DNA of 64,000 nucleotides from Ctena decussata (lineage: Eukaryota; Mollusca; Bivalvia; Lucinida; Lucinidae), in assembly GCA_963989385.1 (NCBI GenBank), contig OZ022503.1, positions 69,600,123 through 69,664,122 on the forward strand, read 5' to 3'. This document shows positions 51,501-59,015 of the stretch, one piece after another. Under the pieces are notes generated by a model. The model was not told where the DNA came from, searched no databases, and was given only the letters and a program-made list of their open reading frames with translations. The translations under genes and the position numbers were made by a program. Every line of letters begins with the position of its first letter. The first letter of the stretch is position 1.

Positions 51501-54500
51501 CACACTATTCCTGGGCAGGCTTAGACCTCCTAAGCGGTTAACCAGTACTAAGTGCACATACTTTCGCCAGTAACTGACAACTGCCCTTCTTGAATCAGCG
51601 GAAGGAGAAACGAAAGTATGTGGCCAGACCGGGATTCGAACCCAGGACCTCTGACTTACGAGTCAGGTGCCCTACCCATTGCGCTACCCGGCCCGGCTCT
51701 TGTTTAGTAGGTGCCTTACTCCTATCATGTCCCGTTAAACTAGAGAGGTGCGTGCCTGCATGGTCACCTGTTATGGTGCAAAAGGTGGCCAGTGCAAATT
51801 GTGGTGCGGCTAGCTGGCAACTGGGAAACTCTCTCTGTCAACTCAGAATTTAATTCATCGAAGGCAGCCAAAGGAGAAAGATATTAGATGTGTTTTTTTT
51901 TTTTGGAATCAAACCCAAAACAGCTAGATCAGCAGGCCAGCACTTAACCCAATTAGCTACGGAGGCTCCTACATAGGCATGGGCTCCCCCTTTTCATTAG
52001 CTATGCCCAAGATACAGTGGACCTCTTGCCCCCTACAGCCACTGGAAACATTTACCTTTTAGTGCTGCCCAGAAGCCTACTAGGATTAATATGGTATTTA
52101 CTCTAAATCTCATGATACTATCATAATCATCATTGCTATGGTCTAACATCACAAGTGTGGGTGTTACTTTACATTAGGTTTAAAGACCTTAGAGTCAGTG
52201 ACACTAAGCTGATCTGAATAGCCATTTGAAAAATTAATCATATTTTCTCTCCCTGGATAAAAGTTGTTGGGCTTTCAAATTTCTGCTAAACACTTCATTA
52301 AACCTGAGAACATTTTTTTTTTTTTTTCAAAAAACCTCAGGTAAGTCACCATGCTTAGCACTTTTGAGGTGAACTGGTTTGAGGGTAGGATGTGGGATCT
52401 TACTGTAACAGTTCCTGATCGTTGCTTATCTTTTACTTTTTGATTATTTATAAAAAGATGAAGAGCCCGCGAATTAATACAATATGCTGTCAGAAATAGC
52501 TGAGCAGTAATACCAAGATCAGACTGCTCCTAACAGTTTTATAAAACTCTGTGCAACACCGGACAAATGGACTTGGAACGCAGACAAGTCTGTTAAGAAA
52601 GCGTTGAATCCTCCAAATATTTGGTGCTTTTTGTAAGACTGTTGTGTAGACAGTGGTTGTTTTTGTTGGGTTGAACAACTACTGATGAACCAGGGCAGAA
52701 CAAAGGGCGAGGGTTGGTTGACCACAAACCCGTGAAGCCCCTTAGTTATTTCATTACTGGCCCTCCCAAGACAGCAATTCTGTTTTGGTTCTTCTTGGTT
52801 GGTTTGGGTGTTGTTCGTTGCTATGTCTCTTATTGATGTATTGTTTGTGATGTTCAGGCTAGCCCGCTGACCACCTACATAGGAAAATGCTGTTTACATG
52901 GTTGCTGCTGCTGGTGTTGTCTTTGATGATGACTGGTTTTGTGTTGTCTCTTTCCCACATAATGCCCAGGGTTGGATCTGGAATTGAATTGTGTCAGTTC
53001 CTGAGAATTTTCCTTCTTACTTTTGTATCAAATCCAAAATCAAGTCCTCAATTTTAAGCTTCACTGATGACATACAGGAGTCCACTACTGTTGTTTGTTG
53101 GTTCATTCTCCCAAGTAATCAGACAGAGATTACTTTACCCCATGACAACAAGAATAAACCGGTATACTGTTCCATAAACTACTTGAACATGCCATTATGT
53201 CAAGTTCAGGTCAACTTTAGGTACCTTGTCAACTTTATTTGTACCGGTAATTGGTATGTACAAAAAACAAATAAGCATTGAGAAACGGGCACCAAAGCTT
53301 ACATTAGGTGAACTGGAAATGAGCCACAACTAGACAAAACCAACGAAGTTGTATGTGTGCCAGTGCAGACTCAGATCAGCCTGGGCATCCGCCCAGTCTG
53401 ATCAGAGTCTTCCCTGTCCACATGGAGCTAGCTTAGACCCTTAGCTACCTTTTAAGTGCAAAGTAAAGACTCCGATCAGACTTGGTGGATGCCAAAGCTG
53501 ATCTAAGTCTTCGCTGGGCGCATATGCCACTTTGTTGGTTTTCTTGTGTCTCCGCTCAAATATCCTCTTTTATAATAGTCACACTACAGGCTAGAAACGT
53601 GAGTACTATATTTGACATAATCAGCACTCGACCAAGCAAGCACACATCATGGGCATTTCTGAGGTACATGATTAGAACCGCACAAAATTTTACTAGTTAA
53701 TCACTTTGTTTTTGTTTACAAAAGCTGAAAATGCAACAGAATCTGTTTGGTACCAGTCATGTAAGAGCAGAGGTATTTGCTCAGAAAACAGTGACTGTGT
53801 CTAATAATTTCCAATCAAACCTATCTTAAAAGGTTACTCTATTAAGGTCCAGTCCCCTGTGCAACCATGTTTTTGGGGTCCCTTAACTGAACCTTAAACA
53901 AAAATACGGTGCAAATTAACCTGTTTAAAGGCATCACCTGCCATAGGCAGCCAATTTTTTTTTTGTGTGTTCCCTTGGGTGACCCCTTATAAATGGTTTG
54001 GCTGTACAAAGGTTTTTAAATGCACTGTTCATGTCCTGACCACAGTATGCATGCACACAGGCTGGTCTAAGCATACACAGTTCAGTGATGGACGGATGGA
54101 AAACTGAGGTTTATGGAACTTCCAACAGTATTTCAGTCAGACGAAAGCGTGAAAAAGAACAGCTGTGTGCCACAAAACCCTGTTTATGGGGTACATGAAA
54201 CCCTATGTCTCCTGCGGGGTTCAAACCCTGGCTGCTTGAATGTTTTCTCATGACCCTGCTCATTGCATTCCTAGATGCCTTGACCCAATGAGGATATGTT
54301 CTAGATAACCAACTCACAGGTCCCAGTTATCTTTAAGGTCAGTTATACAAACGTAGTAACAAAATTTACCGCAAAAATTCCAAGAACAAATTCAAGCAAC
54401 CGAAAACAGAGCAGACCCAGATCAGACTGCTCCTCAGGAGCAGTCTGATCTGCGTCTACACTATTTGCAAACATTTATATAGGACCATGCCTGGCAGGAC

Positions 54501-56892
54501 AATTAACTGAACTATTCCAAATTAGAAAATGGTGGCATCCTTCATATGAATGGTTAAGAGGTATAAATATTTACGGAAAATCTGTTTGAAAAAAGCCTTC
54601 AGACATCCCCCGCTATTTACGTTATCATATGTTTGTTTGTAAATAGATAAACAAAGTTCTTCCTGATAATTTGAATATTTTAGTATCTGTTGGTAACTTG
54701 ATAACGTTCCTTCAAAACAGCTCTCAAAGTCCTCACAAAAAATTATACCAAAGCTATCAAGTTACCAGGTCTTTTTTCAAGGTTTCACCACATCATAATT
54801 ATACGGTAAAGCCACTTTCTTTTTCACCTGAGACAATCAGTGATTCTATCTATTTTTATTCACACATCATTCTACTTGCAATTGTTTGAGTACGCTTAAT
54901 GGATGGATGACTTGCAAATTTACATCCTTTCAACAGTGTTCCAGTCAGATCAGGATGATGTGAGGGTGATATGGAAAGGGTGAGTGCACTGGAACCCAAT
55001 TACGGTTGAAAAGATTTCCGCCTGGAGCAGGATGGAACCCGAATCAGCAGGCCAGTTTTATAACCTCGGGGACAGGGCTCAATCATTGCATGGCTCAGTA
55101 CTGGCATAACTGAACGGCAGTAAGGTCTGCATTGGCAGCAACTTTTTCATGGACAGTCAGTTTACACTAGCACTTACTACCCCTTTTAGCAGAATTATCA
55201 GCACTTGGTAGAAGCGAGATTTTTCAACTTCTAGCGGTCCACAGTGACTGCTGTCAGTGATGCTCAATGCTAACATGATCCTGAGTAAAGTCAACTCTAC
55301 CAGAAGTCATCAAGTGGCACATGTGCCACCTGAAGCTGTAACATACCAAAAATATTCTAGTTGCAAAGAGAGGTGCCATGGTCAAGTGTTTAATGTGTTT
55401 GGCTGTGATGCAGAAAGTGATGGGTTCAAATCCCCATTAGCCCAATGACTGAATAACTTTGTTATCCCAGCAGTGAATGGGTACCTTTTGGAATCTTGGA
55501 TGATGAATAGCAGTAAATGAAGAGGGATGGACTCTGTTTTTCATATATATCTTGTGACCGAAATACAAAGGGCCTCCAACACCCACTTGAATACGCAATT
55601 TGTTCTCAAATTTTGTCATGAATGAGTAATTGATATTATCAATATTGATGTAAGAGAAGCTATTATTTCTGTCTGCATTTTTTGCACTGTTCTGAAAACT
55701 AGCCTTTTTTTGCGCTGAAAAATGGTGTAATTAAAAATAGTTTTGTACTGAAAAATAACACCTGCCTGCAATTGAGTTTTTTTTTTACTGCTGTAAAACA
55801 ACTTCATGCCATTTAGCATGTGCAGTTAACTACTTTATATTACGGTCATTAACAAAACTACCCAAGCACCAGTGAAGAACCTGATCAGACTGCTCCTAAA
55901 AGGAGCAGCCTGATCAGGATCTTCACTGTTAGCCAGTACCAACTGCTAGCAATCGTTTGACATACAAACCCTCACTGATTTATAGTAAATGAAGATCTTA
56001 TAATTTTAGGATAATTGTGGTAATTCAATAAGGTGTCAGAACATTTAGGGTCATTCCAGCATATCAGATATGTCATAACAACCTTTATTGCAAACTATGT
56101 ATTATAACAACTTTTTATTGCAAAAAATGGAACAGATTTGTTGTCACGTTAGAAATATGAACTACTTAATTCTTACAGCGCAAAAAATGAAAATAGTGGA
56201 CTTTGCCAGGAGCACAGATACAGATGAGCCACCTCATATGGCCCTACACTGTTTGTCCTCTGTTCTTTGAATTCTCATACTGATATAGCTTGGAGAAAAC
56301 TTTTTTGTTTAAATTTTGTAGATGTAAAATTACCAACAATTACTTAAATTTTTGCATATTCAAAGATAATTACAGAGTATGAGTACACCTCCATGATTTT
56401 CCGCCATTTTCACTGAGGGGGACAACTTTTGTGACAGCCTGTTTGCTTCTCTGGACAACATAGCCCTTCCAAAATGGGGTCTCACTATGAAGGAAAGAAT
56501 CTGCTCCTTGGGGAGCAGATTCTATCCTTTAAAAGTTGACCCCTGTTGAGAAGAGAGGCGAAATTGAAAATGGCAGAGTTGCTTCCCCTGAAAGTGTATC
56601 CAGTCACCTTAAGGTGTTCTGATATTTGGGTGATTCTGTTACCTCCAGTTACCTTCGAAAACAATCCCAAATCCTATATCCATTTCATATGATGGCTCTT
56701 GACTTTTGGGATTGTTTTAGCAGGGAGAAACCAATCTTATAGCAGAATTTTATATTACTGAATTAGATATTTGGGGTCATACTAAAGAAAGAAAACCCTG
56801 TTTTACAACTAAATAAATCCGGCACACCATTTATACTACTCACCTACAATGACAACATCAGCACCCTGGCATCTTCTTTTGGCATCACCCAT
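39299..56892 (-). CDS. OSGIN: Oxidative stress-induced growth inhibitor (OSGIN1/2-like) flavoprotein, five coding exons
   Basis: Coding exons in transcript order: 56892-56844, 48285-48149, 43126-42935, 41945-41854 and 40304-39299. All are GT-AG and phase-consistent, giving 491 residues, close to vertebrate OSGIN proteins. The N-terminus has an FAD-binding Rossmann motif (DVVIVGNGPSA); the second nucleotide-binding motif is VLIVGAGLSAAD in exon 5. Family blocks include ICLSYFLSGYRPYY, SLCEGLEGRSS, PVAVLFDALCHPDADLG, HAINHIVLGKLRPGGAWQKM and SSWMELPDLPFHDWL, with a C-terminal ARPDLSFLP and GLFAVGPLIGDNFVRFC. OSGINs are FMO-like flavoproteins induced by oxidative stress and linked to growth arrest; the exact substrate is not shown here. 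Any 5' non-coding exon is unknown. Introns are 8.6, 5.0, 1.0 and 1.5 kb and filled with MITEs and SINEs. The choice between OSGIN1 and OSGIN2 cannot be made by eye. Confidence 0.92.
40738..40824. repeat. Palindrome of the AGATCCATCTTACAAGATGG family
   Basis: AAGATCCATCTTACAAGATG and GATCTTGA form the apex, with GGGATTGTTTTGGAAGG on one side and a weaker TTTATCCTCTCCAAAGCC arm on the other. It lies in OSGIN intron 4. Confidence 0.7.
40908..41071. repeat. Hairpin MITE, GTGTCTTTTGATATCAA type
   Basis: GATAAATAGAGAA, GTGTCTTTTGATATCAA and GACCAGAAAC are mirrored by GTTTCTGGTC, TTGATATCAAAAGACAC and TTTTCTATTTATC. The loop reads AGGCTTGCCGAGCC, itself a small palindrome like the one in the 26916-27067 hairpin. 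Confidence 0.85.
41854..41945 (-). CDS. OSGIN: OSGIN coding exon 4
   Basis: The acceptor is CCTGTCTTGTAG and the donor AAAAG|GTATTT. The exon has 30 codons plus AG: KMDGSMQTLSLSSWMELPDL, PFHDWLKRQK. The MDGSM...LSL.SWMELP block is diagnostic of OSGIN. It is too short to appear as an independent open frame. Confidence 0.93.
42044..42130. repeat. Degenerate AAAACAATC/AGATC palindrome
   Basis: TTTTTTTCCCTTCCAAACAA and TCTAGAGCCATC are paired with GATAGTTTTCGAATGGAAAA after a CATAAGAAC centre. It is a diverged member of the 24598 family in OSGIN intron 3. Confidence 0.6.
42523..42733. mobile_element. MITE with TTAACTCTTT ends and GAGGCGGCTCA hairpin core
   Basis: The ends TTAACTCTTT and AAAGAGTTAA are inverse. 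The core ATCCTGATGAGGCGGCTCA / TGAGCCGCCTCATGTGGAT is palindromic. The right half (TTTGAATTCTCAATATGAAA, TTTGCAGACGTAAAT) is a fixed unpaired segment. The copy at 58704-58913 is nearly the same length and sequence. Confidence 0.85.
42935..43126 (-). CDS. OSGIN: OSGIN coding exon 3
   Basis: The acceptor is CTTTTTAACAG and the donor CAG|GTACTT. The exon has exactly 64 codons: ELESLCEGLEGRSSNPVAVL, FDALCHPDADLG, then WKFEEEHAINHIVLGK and GGAWQ. It corresponds to the family region LDYLSEGLEGR...LPGGAWH. Confidence 0.93.
43326..43533 (-). mobile_element. tRNA-derived SINE, family 3, best copy
   Basis: The reverse strand reads GGAGCCCTGGTAGCTCAGTG, GGTTAAGCCCTGG (A box), then GGTTACGGGTTCGAGCCAGG (B box). 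A body with TATGACTGAAATACTGTTAG and GTCATCCATCC follows. The tRNA-like head is better preserved than in other copies in the window. Confidence 0.8.
43565..43767. mobile_element. Long-TIR palindromic MITE, CAGAGCT family, copy 2
   Basis: CAGAGCTATAGATAAGAGAA and CCTTCTTATCTAGTGCTCTG ends, with a perfect centre GTTGTGACCCCTCATCTGAA ... GTCTCGACGAGAC. TTATA is repeated directly outside both ends. Confidence 0.9.
43813..44030. mobile_element. Palindrome-cored MITE, CTGTMATGRYYCTAAA ends, copy 2
   Basis: ATTGTAATGATCCTAAAAGT to TTAGAGTCATGACAGTAT, with the core TAGACCCTGTTCAAACTGCC / GGAGCAGTCTGATCTGGGTC. It matches 33735-33978 along its length. Confidence 0.75.
44045..44235. repeat. Degenerate tandem pair of GAAGGGGTTA...AATTTTGGGATAAT MITE halves
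   Basis: AATGGATTAATAGTTAAGAA and AATGGTTTAATGGTTAAGAA start two copies (44049, 44170). The first retains AACTGTGGTTTTAATGAGGG and a C-rich run. They are half elements of the TGTGACCCCTCATTAGAAC family. Confidence 0.5.
45080..45185. repeat. Palindromic MITE remnant (TTGACCCCTCAATAAAC type)
   Basis: ATGTTGACCCCTCAATAAAC pairs with GTTCTAATGAAGGGTCACAA. It belongs to the same broad family as the copies near 30812 and 47480. Confidence 0.6.
45274..45345. promoter_or_regulatory. Cluster of three CRE sites
   Basis: Perfect TGACGTCA sites begin at 45274, 45283 and 45338; the first overlaps a CACGTGAC E-box-like sequence. They lie in OSGIN intron 2, so an intronic enhancer is possible, though the cluster may simply belong to a repeat. 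Confidence 0.4.
45464..45615. repeat. Hairpin MITE, GTAAACTACATTGGGTCAC type
   Basis: TTTATCGAAGTGTAAACTAC, ATTGGGTCAC and TGAACCCC are mirrored by GGGGTTCA, GTGACCCAATGTAGTTTACA and CTTCGATAAA, with outer AATGAACTTAATTTTTCTG / AGAAAAATGAAATTCATT. A single arm piece (ATGTAGTTTACATTCC) is also at 45238, so the element may be larger. Confidence 0.85.
45998..46190. mobile_element. Long-TIR palindromic MITE, CAGAGCTCTAGAT family, copy 3
   Basis: CAGAGCTCTAGATTAGAGGG to CCCTCTTATCTAGGGCTCTG, with the core TTGTGACCCCTCATCTGAAC ... CTTGTCGAGACGG. The direct repeat AGGGAA at 45992-45997 and 46191-46196 is the target duplication. Confidence 0.9.
46436..46495. repeat. Palindrome of the AGACCCAGATCAGACTGCTCC family
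   Basis: GTAGACCCAGATCAGACTGC and TCCTTTTGGA are mirrored by GCAGTCTGGTCAGGGTCTGC. It is a near-perfect hairpin with the usual TGCCATTC/TGTTTGC flank. Confidence 0.85.
46992..47250 (-). repeat. SINE family 2 body with head-to-head duplication
   Basis: 46992-47200 matches the body of the SINE at 51432-51697 (GGACGGTCAGTTAACCTAAC, AACTGACAACTGCCCTTCTT). At the point where the tRNA head should follow, the sequence turns back: CTTACTTTCATTTCTCCTTC, CGCTGATTCAAGAAGGGCAG. This makes an inverted repeat of about 48 bp per arm. Confidence 0.8.
47455..47690. mobile_element. Palindromic MITE, CTCAGATCTCCAG subfamily
   Basis: GGATCCTCAGATCTCCAGAG to CTGGAGCACTGATCC, with AATAATT/AATTATCCCTAAATTATT arms and the centre TTGTCACCCCTCATTAGAAC ... 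GTTAGGGCTCACAACATG. It is a diverged relative of the CAGAGCTC family. Confidence 0.65.
47800..47897. repeat. Palindrome of the AAGAATTTGCTCC family, diverged
   Basis: GGGAAGCAACTGTGTCAGTT, CAACTCAAAGAATTTGCTCC and GGAACAAATTCTTTTAAGGG TTGACCC are arranged as in the 37812 copy. Confidence 0.65.
48149..48285 (-). CDS. OSGIN: OSGIN coding exon 2
   Basis: The acceptor is ATTTTCAG and the donor ATG|GTCAGT, a less common but acceptable donor. Two bases finish the Gly codon, then 45 codons encode NGPSAICLSYFLSGYRPYY through LKTSQSIVDM. It contains the end of the FAD-binding loop and first helix. Confidence 0.9.
48475..48511. repeat. (GATT)n microsatellite
   Basis: About nine consecutive GATT units in OSGIN intron 1, about 190 bases upstream (on the gene strand) of exon 2. 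Confidence 0.9.
48669..49140. repeat. GCCAATGG/TGGCA-rich low-order repeat
   Basis: Motifs such as GGTGCCATTGGCAACCGTTG, GAGCCAATGGCGCCAATGG and GGTAGAGCCGATGGCGCC recur irregularly over two blocks (48669-48845 and 49004-49140). Both CCAAT and NF-I-like TTGGC half sites are dense. Short open frames here are by-products of the repeat. Confidence 0.6.
49655..49725. repeat. Short hairpin, GCAACCAAC...GTTTGCCGCC
   Basis: GTAAAGCAACCAACACTCG TTGTTTGCCGCC is mirrored by GGCGGCAAACATCTCG and TTGGTTGGTTGC around TTT. The arms are about 28 bp with a CTCG bulge on both sides. Confidence 0.75.
49853..50124. mobile_element. MITE with GGGCCCAGTTGTTC ends and GTGAGAAGCTTTTGC hairpin
   Basis: The ends GGGCCCAGTTGTTCAAAACA and GAGCAACAGTTGGGCCC are inverse. 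The core TTGAAAAAATGTGAGAAGCT / AGCTTCTCACATTTTTTCAA is followed by a second partial repeat of one arm (CGCTTCTCACATTTTTTC). The copy at 57868-58090 has the same ends. Confidence 0.8.
50627..50700. repeat. Palindrome of the AAAACAATC/AGATC family
   Basis: CAAAACAATCCCAAAAATCT and AGATCTGTCTTGTAAGACAG mirror GATCTAGATTTTTGTGACTG TTTT; a near-perfect hairpin. Confidence 0.85.
51085..51170. repeat. Palindrome of the AAAACAATC/AGATC family
   Basis: AACAATCACAAAAATCTAGA, TCCATCTTATAAGATGGA and TCTAGATTTTTGTGACTGTT form a hairpin about 30 bp per arm. Confidence 0.85.
51432..51697 (-). mobile_element. tRNA-derived SINE, family 2
   Basis: The reverse strand starts CCGGGCCGGGTAGCGCAATG, GGTAGGGCACCTGACTCGTA, AGTCAGAGGTCC and TGGGTTCGAATCCCGG. 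This is a near-complete tRNA head with A and B boxes, an anticodon region around CGT and an irregular anticodon loop. The body (CTTTCGTTTCTCCTTCCGC ... GACCGTCC) matches 46992-47200. Confidence 0.88.
51735..51972. repeat. Fragments of SINE families 4 (+) and 3 (-)
   Basis: 51735-51850 (TTATGGTGCAAAAGGTGGCC, AGCTGGCAACTGGGAAACT) resembles the body of the 25304 repeat. 51900-51972 on the reverse strand (GGAGCCTCCGTAGCTAATTG, GGTTAAGTGCTGGCC) is a diverged family 3 head. Confidence 0.5.
51973..53316. other. OSGIN intron 1 sequence without clear features
   Basis: It contains a T-run at 52311-52327 and a half palindrome ACCAAGATCAGACTGCTCCT at about 52510-52531. No exon, SINE or complete MITE is recognised. 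Confidence 0.4.
53317..53563. mobile_element. 240-bp palindromic MITE, TGAGCCGCGAYACGA family
   Basis: ATGAGCCACAACTAGACAAA, CCAACGAAGTTG, GCAGACTCAGATCAGCCTGG and GCATCCGCCCAGTC are mirrored by GGTGGATGCCAAAGCTGATC, CACTTTGTTGGTTTTCTTG and CGCTC, with CTTAGACCCTTAGCTACC in the centre. Confidence 0.85.
53815..54006. mobile_element. MITE with AATCAAACC / GGTTTGGCTGTA ends
   Basis: CCAATCAAACCTATCTTAAA, AGGTTACTCTATTAAGGTCC and the inverse GACCCCTTATAAATGGTTTG, GCTGTA. Similar to the remnant at 29571-29705. Confidence 0.55.
54083..54329 (-). repeat. Degenerate SINE family 3 copy
   Basis: The body AACAGTATTTCAGTCAG is preserved. On the reverse strand the head reads GGGACCTGTGAGTTGG with AGCCAGGGTTTGAACCCCGC as the B-box region. 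Confidence 0.5.
54407..54468. repeat. Palindrome of the AGACCCAGATCAGACTGCTCC family
   Basis: CAGACCCAGATCAGACTGCT, CCTCAGGAGC and AGTCTGATCTGCGTCTACAC; nearly perfect with a two-base loop. Confidence 0.88.
54897..55095 (-). repeat. SINE family 3 copy
   Basis: AATGGATGGATGACTTGCAA, TTACATCCTTTCAACAGTG and CCAGTCAGATCAGGA body, with a degraded head (CGAATCAGCAGGCCAG) at the tRNA end. Confidence 0.55.
55371..55510 (+). repeat. tRNA-derived SINE-like repeat, family 4
   Basis: AGAGAGGTGCCATGGTCAAG, TGTTTAATGTGTTTGGC and GATGGGTTCAAATCCCCATT give weak A and B boxes; TTATCCCAGCAGTGAATGGG TACC follows. Confidence 0.5.
55876..55930. repeat. Palindrome of the CTGATCAGACTGCTCC family
   Basis: GAACCTGATCAGACTGCTCC, TAAAA and GGAGCAGCCTGATCAGGATC TTCAC; nearly perfect hairpin. 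Confidence 0.85.
56190..56345. repeat. Half MITE of the GATGAGCCACCTCAT family
   Basis: ACAGATGAGCCACCTCATAT, CTACACTGTTTGTCC, TTTGAATTCTCATACTGATA and TTTGTAGATGTAAAATTACC match the right half of 42523-42733; most of the left hairpin arm is lost. Confidence 0.65.
56400..56620. mobile_element. Palindrome-cored MITE, GGAAAGAATCTGCTCC family
   Basis: Core GAAGGAAAGAATCTGCTCCT and GGAGCAGATTCTATCCTTTA, flanked by AAAAGTTGACCC, GGCAGAGTTGCTTCCCCTGA and GTATCCAGTCACCTTAAGG. It is the reverse layout of 37812-38046. Confidence 0.7.
56650..56725. repeat. Palindrome of the AAAACAATCCCAA family, diverged
   Basis: GAAAACAATCCCAAATCCTA, TCCATTTCATATGATGG and CTTTTGGGATTGTTTT. About 120 bases downstream of OSGIN exon 1 on the gene strand. 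Confidence 0.75.
56844..56892 (-). CDS. OSGIN: OSGIN coding exon 1
   Basis: ATG, then GDAKRRCQGADVVIV and one base G before the donor GTGAGT. The split Gly codon G/GA leads into NGPSA of exon 2, completing the GxGxxG-type dinucleotide-binding motif. A weak acceptor-like TTGCAG lies 33 bases upstream of the ATG on this strand, so the 5' leader may be spliced. Confidence 0.88.
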
Positions 56893-57409
56893 TTTGCAAT
56901 GTAGATTTTAATGTTTTTTCTATTTTCTGCAATTGTTCAGAAGGTCTAACAGGCTACCAGATGGCGTGGGAGAGCTCTCAGGGGAGATAACTCTCAGAGG
57001 ACATCACCATGGAGATAAAACTGGGTCAAGGTGACCCGTCAGTTGTCACACTCCGCTTCATAGTTGCAACCAAAGCTGGCTAACATATCTTTTTCAGCTG
57101 AAAATAAATAAAAAGGAAAAGAATTATTGCGATATTCAGAAAATTAAAGAATCACCCATCATATCTGATACATCTAACTGCAGAAATAATATGAATTATA
57201 ACCTTCACCAACACCATTTCAAAACACAGCTTCCATGCTGGCCATCACCAAACTTTTGACTTTTTATAACGTTGCAAATTGTCATGTTTGCAGTCAAATT
57301 AAGAAACTTCTATCCAACAAATATTCGTTTACAGAATCAAAGAAAATCTGATAAAGCATGTACATGATCGAAAAGTTTCTCCCTTGAAAGAAAGTTGGAT
57401 TTAAGAATA
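56893..57409. promoter_or_regulatory. OSGIN 5' leader / upstream region (start undefined)
   Basis: There are no repeats immediately 5' of the OSGIN ATG. On the gene strand an acceptor-like TTGCAG is 33 bases upstream. I found no clear TATA box, Inr or antioxidant response element TGACNNNGC, so the transcription start may be further upstream. Confidence 0.3.
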
Positions 57410-57560
57410 ACAGAGGACTCATAATTGAGTTTTCGTGATAATTCTGAGATAATTTCTCTTCATTTTTCATGATCAAATAAGTGCTAGTTCCTAAATAGAA
57501 CCATCCCAATAAGGGTGCTTTTAATGTGGGGACACAACATATTCCATTTGTAGAGCTCCA
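57410..57560. repeat. Degraded GATAATTCTGAGATAATTTC MITE
   Basis: GTGATAATTCTGAGATAATT, TCCTAAATAGAACCATCCCA and TGTGGGGACACAACATATTC correspond to one arm and centre of the 47455 subfamily; the other arm is lost. Confidence 0.5.
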
Positions 57561-57867
57561 ACAGCACAACTGCATCTTTTATATGAACATGAGAGTTTAT
57601 TAGGATTAATGCAGTATATGTTCATTTGTTCATACAGTACTTCAGGCAAGAAATAAATTTGATGACATGAAGAAATCTGAGCAATTTAAACAGGAAACGA
57701 GATTAATCTTAAAATCAATATTTCCAATTTTTAAAGTAACCAAGATATTTTTCATCTCTTTTTTTAACAAGAAAATTCCATTAAACTGATTGGCATTTAG
57801 TTCCTATGGTATCCTTATCGACAAGTTATATGTTTTTTGGCTTCTTCTTGCTGCCAATACATCAGGA

Positions 57868-58090
57868 CCCAGTTGTTCAAAACTAACACCGTCAGTTATT
57901 TAAAGAGACCTTACATTGTCAAACATACTGTACGCAAAACCACTGGTGTTTTTGCCGAAAAAATGTGAGGAGCTTTTGCAGTGCAAAAGCTCCTCACATA
58001 GTTTTGGCAAAAATATAAGCACACTTGATTTCATGGGTACTAGAAAGACTTATGAATTCAATAAGCTAACAATGTTTTGAACAACCAGGC
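57868..58090. mobile_element. MITE with GGACCCAGTTGTTCAAAAC ends, copy 2
   Basis: CAGGACCCAGTTGTTCAAAA and TTTTGAACAACCAGGCCC ends; core GCCGAAAAAATGTGAGGAGC TTTTGC / GCAAAAGCTCCTCACATAG TTTTGGC. Confidence 0.8.
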
Positions 58091-58109
58091 CCGTGAGCTC
58101 CAAGTAAGT

Positions 58110-58315
58110 CAGATTTTGGTGATAATTCTGAGATAATTTCTGTTTTGTCACAAAAACACATGTTGTGGCCATCACAGAACTGCTTTACTGAGGGGCTCTA
58201 AGAGCACCACAAAATATTTTTTTATGGAGAACCATAAAAAACATGTATTTCAGCATACTAAGGAAAATTATCCCCAAATTATTACCAAAATTCTACCCTT
58301 ATCTGGCATTCTCCA
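58110..58315. repeat. Diverged GATAATTCTGAGATAATTTC palindromic MITE
   Basis: GGTGATAATTCTGAGATAAT pairs with AAATTATCCCCAAATTATTA, and TGTTGTGGCCATCACAGAAC with GGCTCTAAGAGCACCACAAA; arms are worn. Confidence 0.55.
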
Positions 58316-58703
58316 AAGGTACCAGCTTCTGATGAGAAAAGAATTTTGAGGAACAAGCCACTTCAATCAAAAAGGTTGCTTAACGTATCTGAGAACTGTC
58401 TTTACCCAAACCAGCCTGTAATTCAATGCAGTTTAGCTATAACCTACACTTTTGCTTATAAATTCCTAAAGACCCAAATGTGATGTGTCCCAAAAGCAAA
58501 GGCTCTGACCAGATAGTGCAGCTGCACAGGCTGATCTGAGCCTTCACTGTTTACATTATGCAATAAATACCTTTTTTTCCTGAAGTTGCTCAATTTATTT
58601 AGTCCTGGCAACCTTTTCAATTATATTAATCCATAAACTTGTAAATCAGTCAGCTCTGATTTATATTAAGTATCAACACCAAAAAATATATTGCATATTT
58701 CTT

Positions 58704-58913
58704 TTAACTCTTCGGTTTAAGCCCCAGTGACACAATTAGCAAAATTTGCAAACAGCGTAGATCCTGATGAGGCGGCATGAGCCGCCTCATCTAGATCTAC
58801 ACTGTTTGCCCTCTAGTCTTTGAATTCTCAATACAAAAAGTCTTGGACAAGGCATTTTTTTAATTTTTGCAGACGTAAATTTGGCGTCTGCTTTTTGGTA
58901 CTGAAAGAGTTAA
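58704..58913. mobile_element. MITE with TTAACTCTTY ends and GAGGCGGC hairpin, copy 2
   Basis: TTAACTCTTCGGTTTAAGCC to CTGAAAGAGTTAA; core GTAGATCCTGATGAGGCGGC and GCCGCCTCATCTAGATCTAC. About 210 bp, as in the 42523 copy. Confidence 0.85.
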
Positions 58914-59015
58914 TAAATGCCCACTCTCCAATAAATGCCCACTCTCTTATAAATGGCCCCTCTCTGATAAATGGCCATTCTCTAATAAATGGCCACTCTC
59001 TAATAAAAGCCCCTA
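58914..59015 (+). repeat. Imperfect tandem ATAAATGGCCACTCTCT array
   Basis: Five to six units of about 17-18 bp (AATAAATGCCCACTCTC, ATAAATGGCCCCTCTCTG, ATAAATGGCCATTCTCT, AATAAATGGCCACTCTC) directly abut the preceding MITE. Confidence 0.8.

Noticed and set aside
51615..51697. Possible functional tRNA gene on the reverse strand
   Set aside because: The head has A and B boxes, but the anticodon loop is irregular and the sequence continues into a repeated SINE body also present at 46992-47200.
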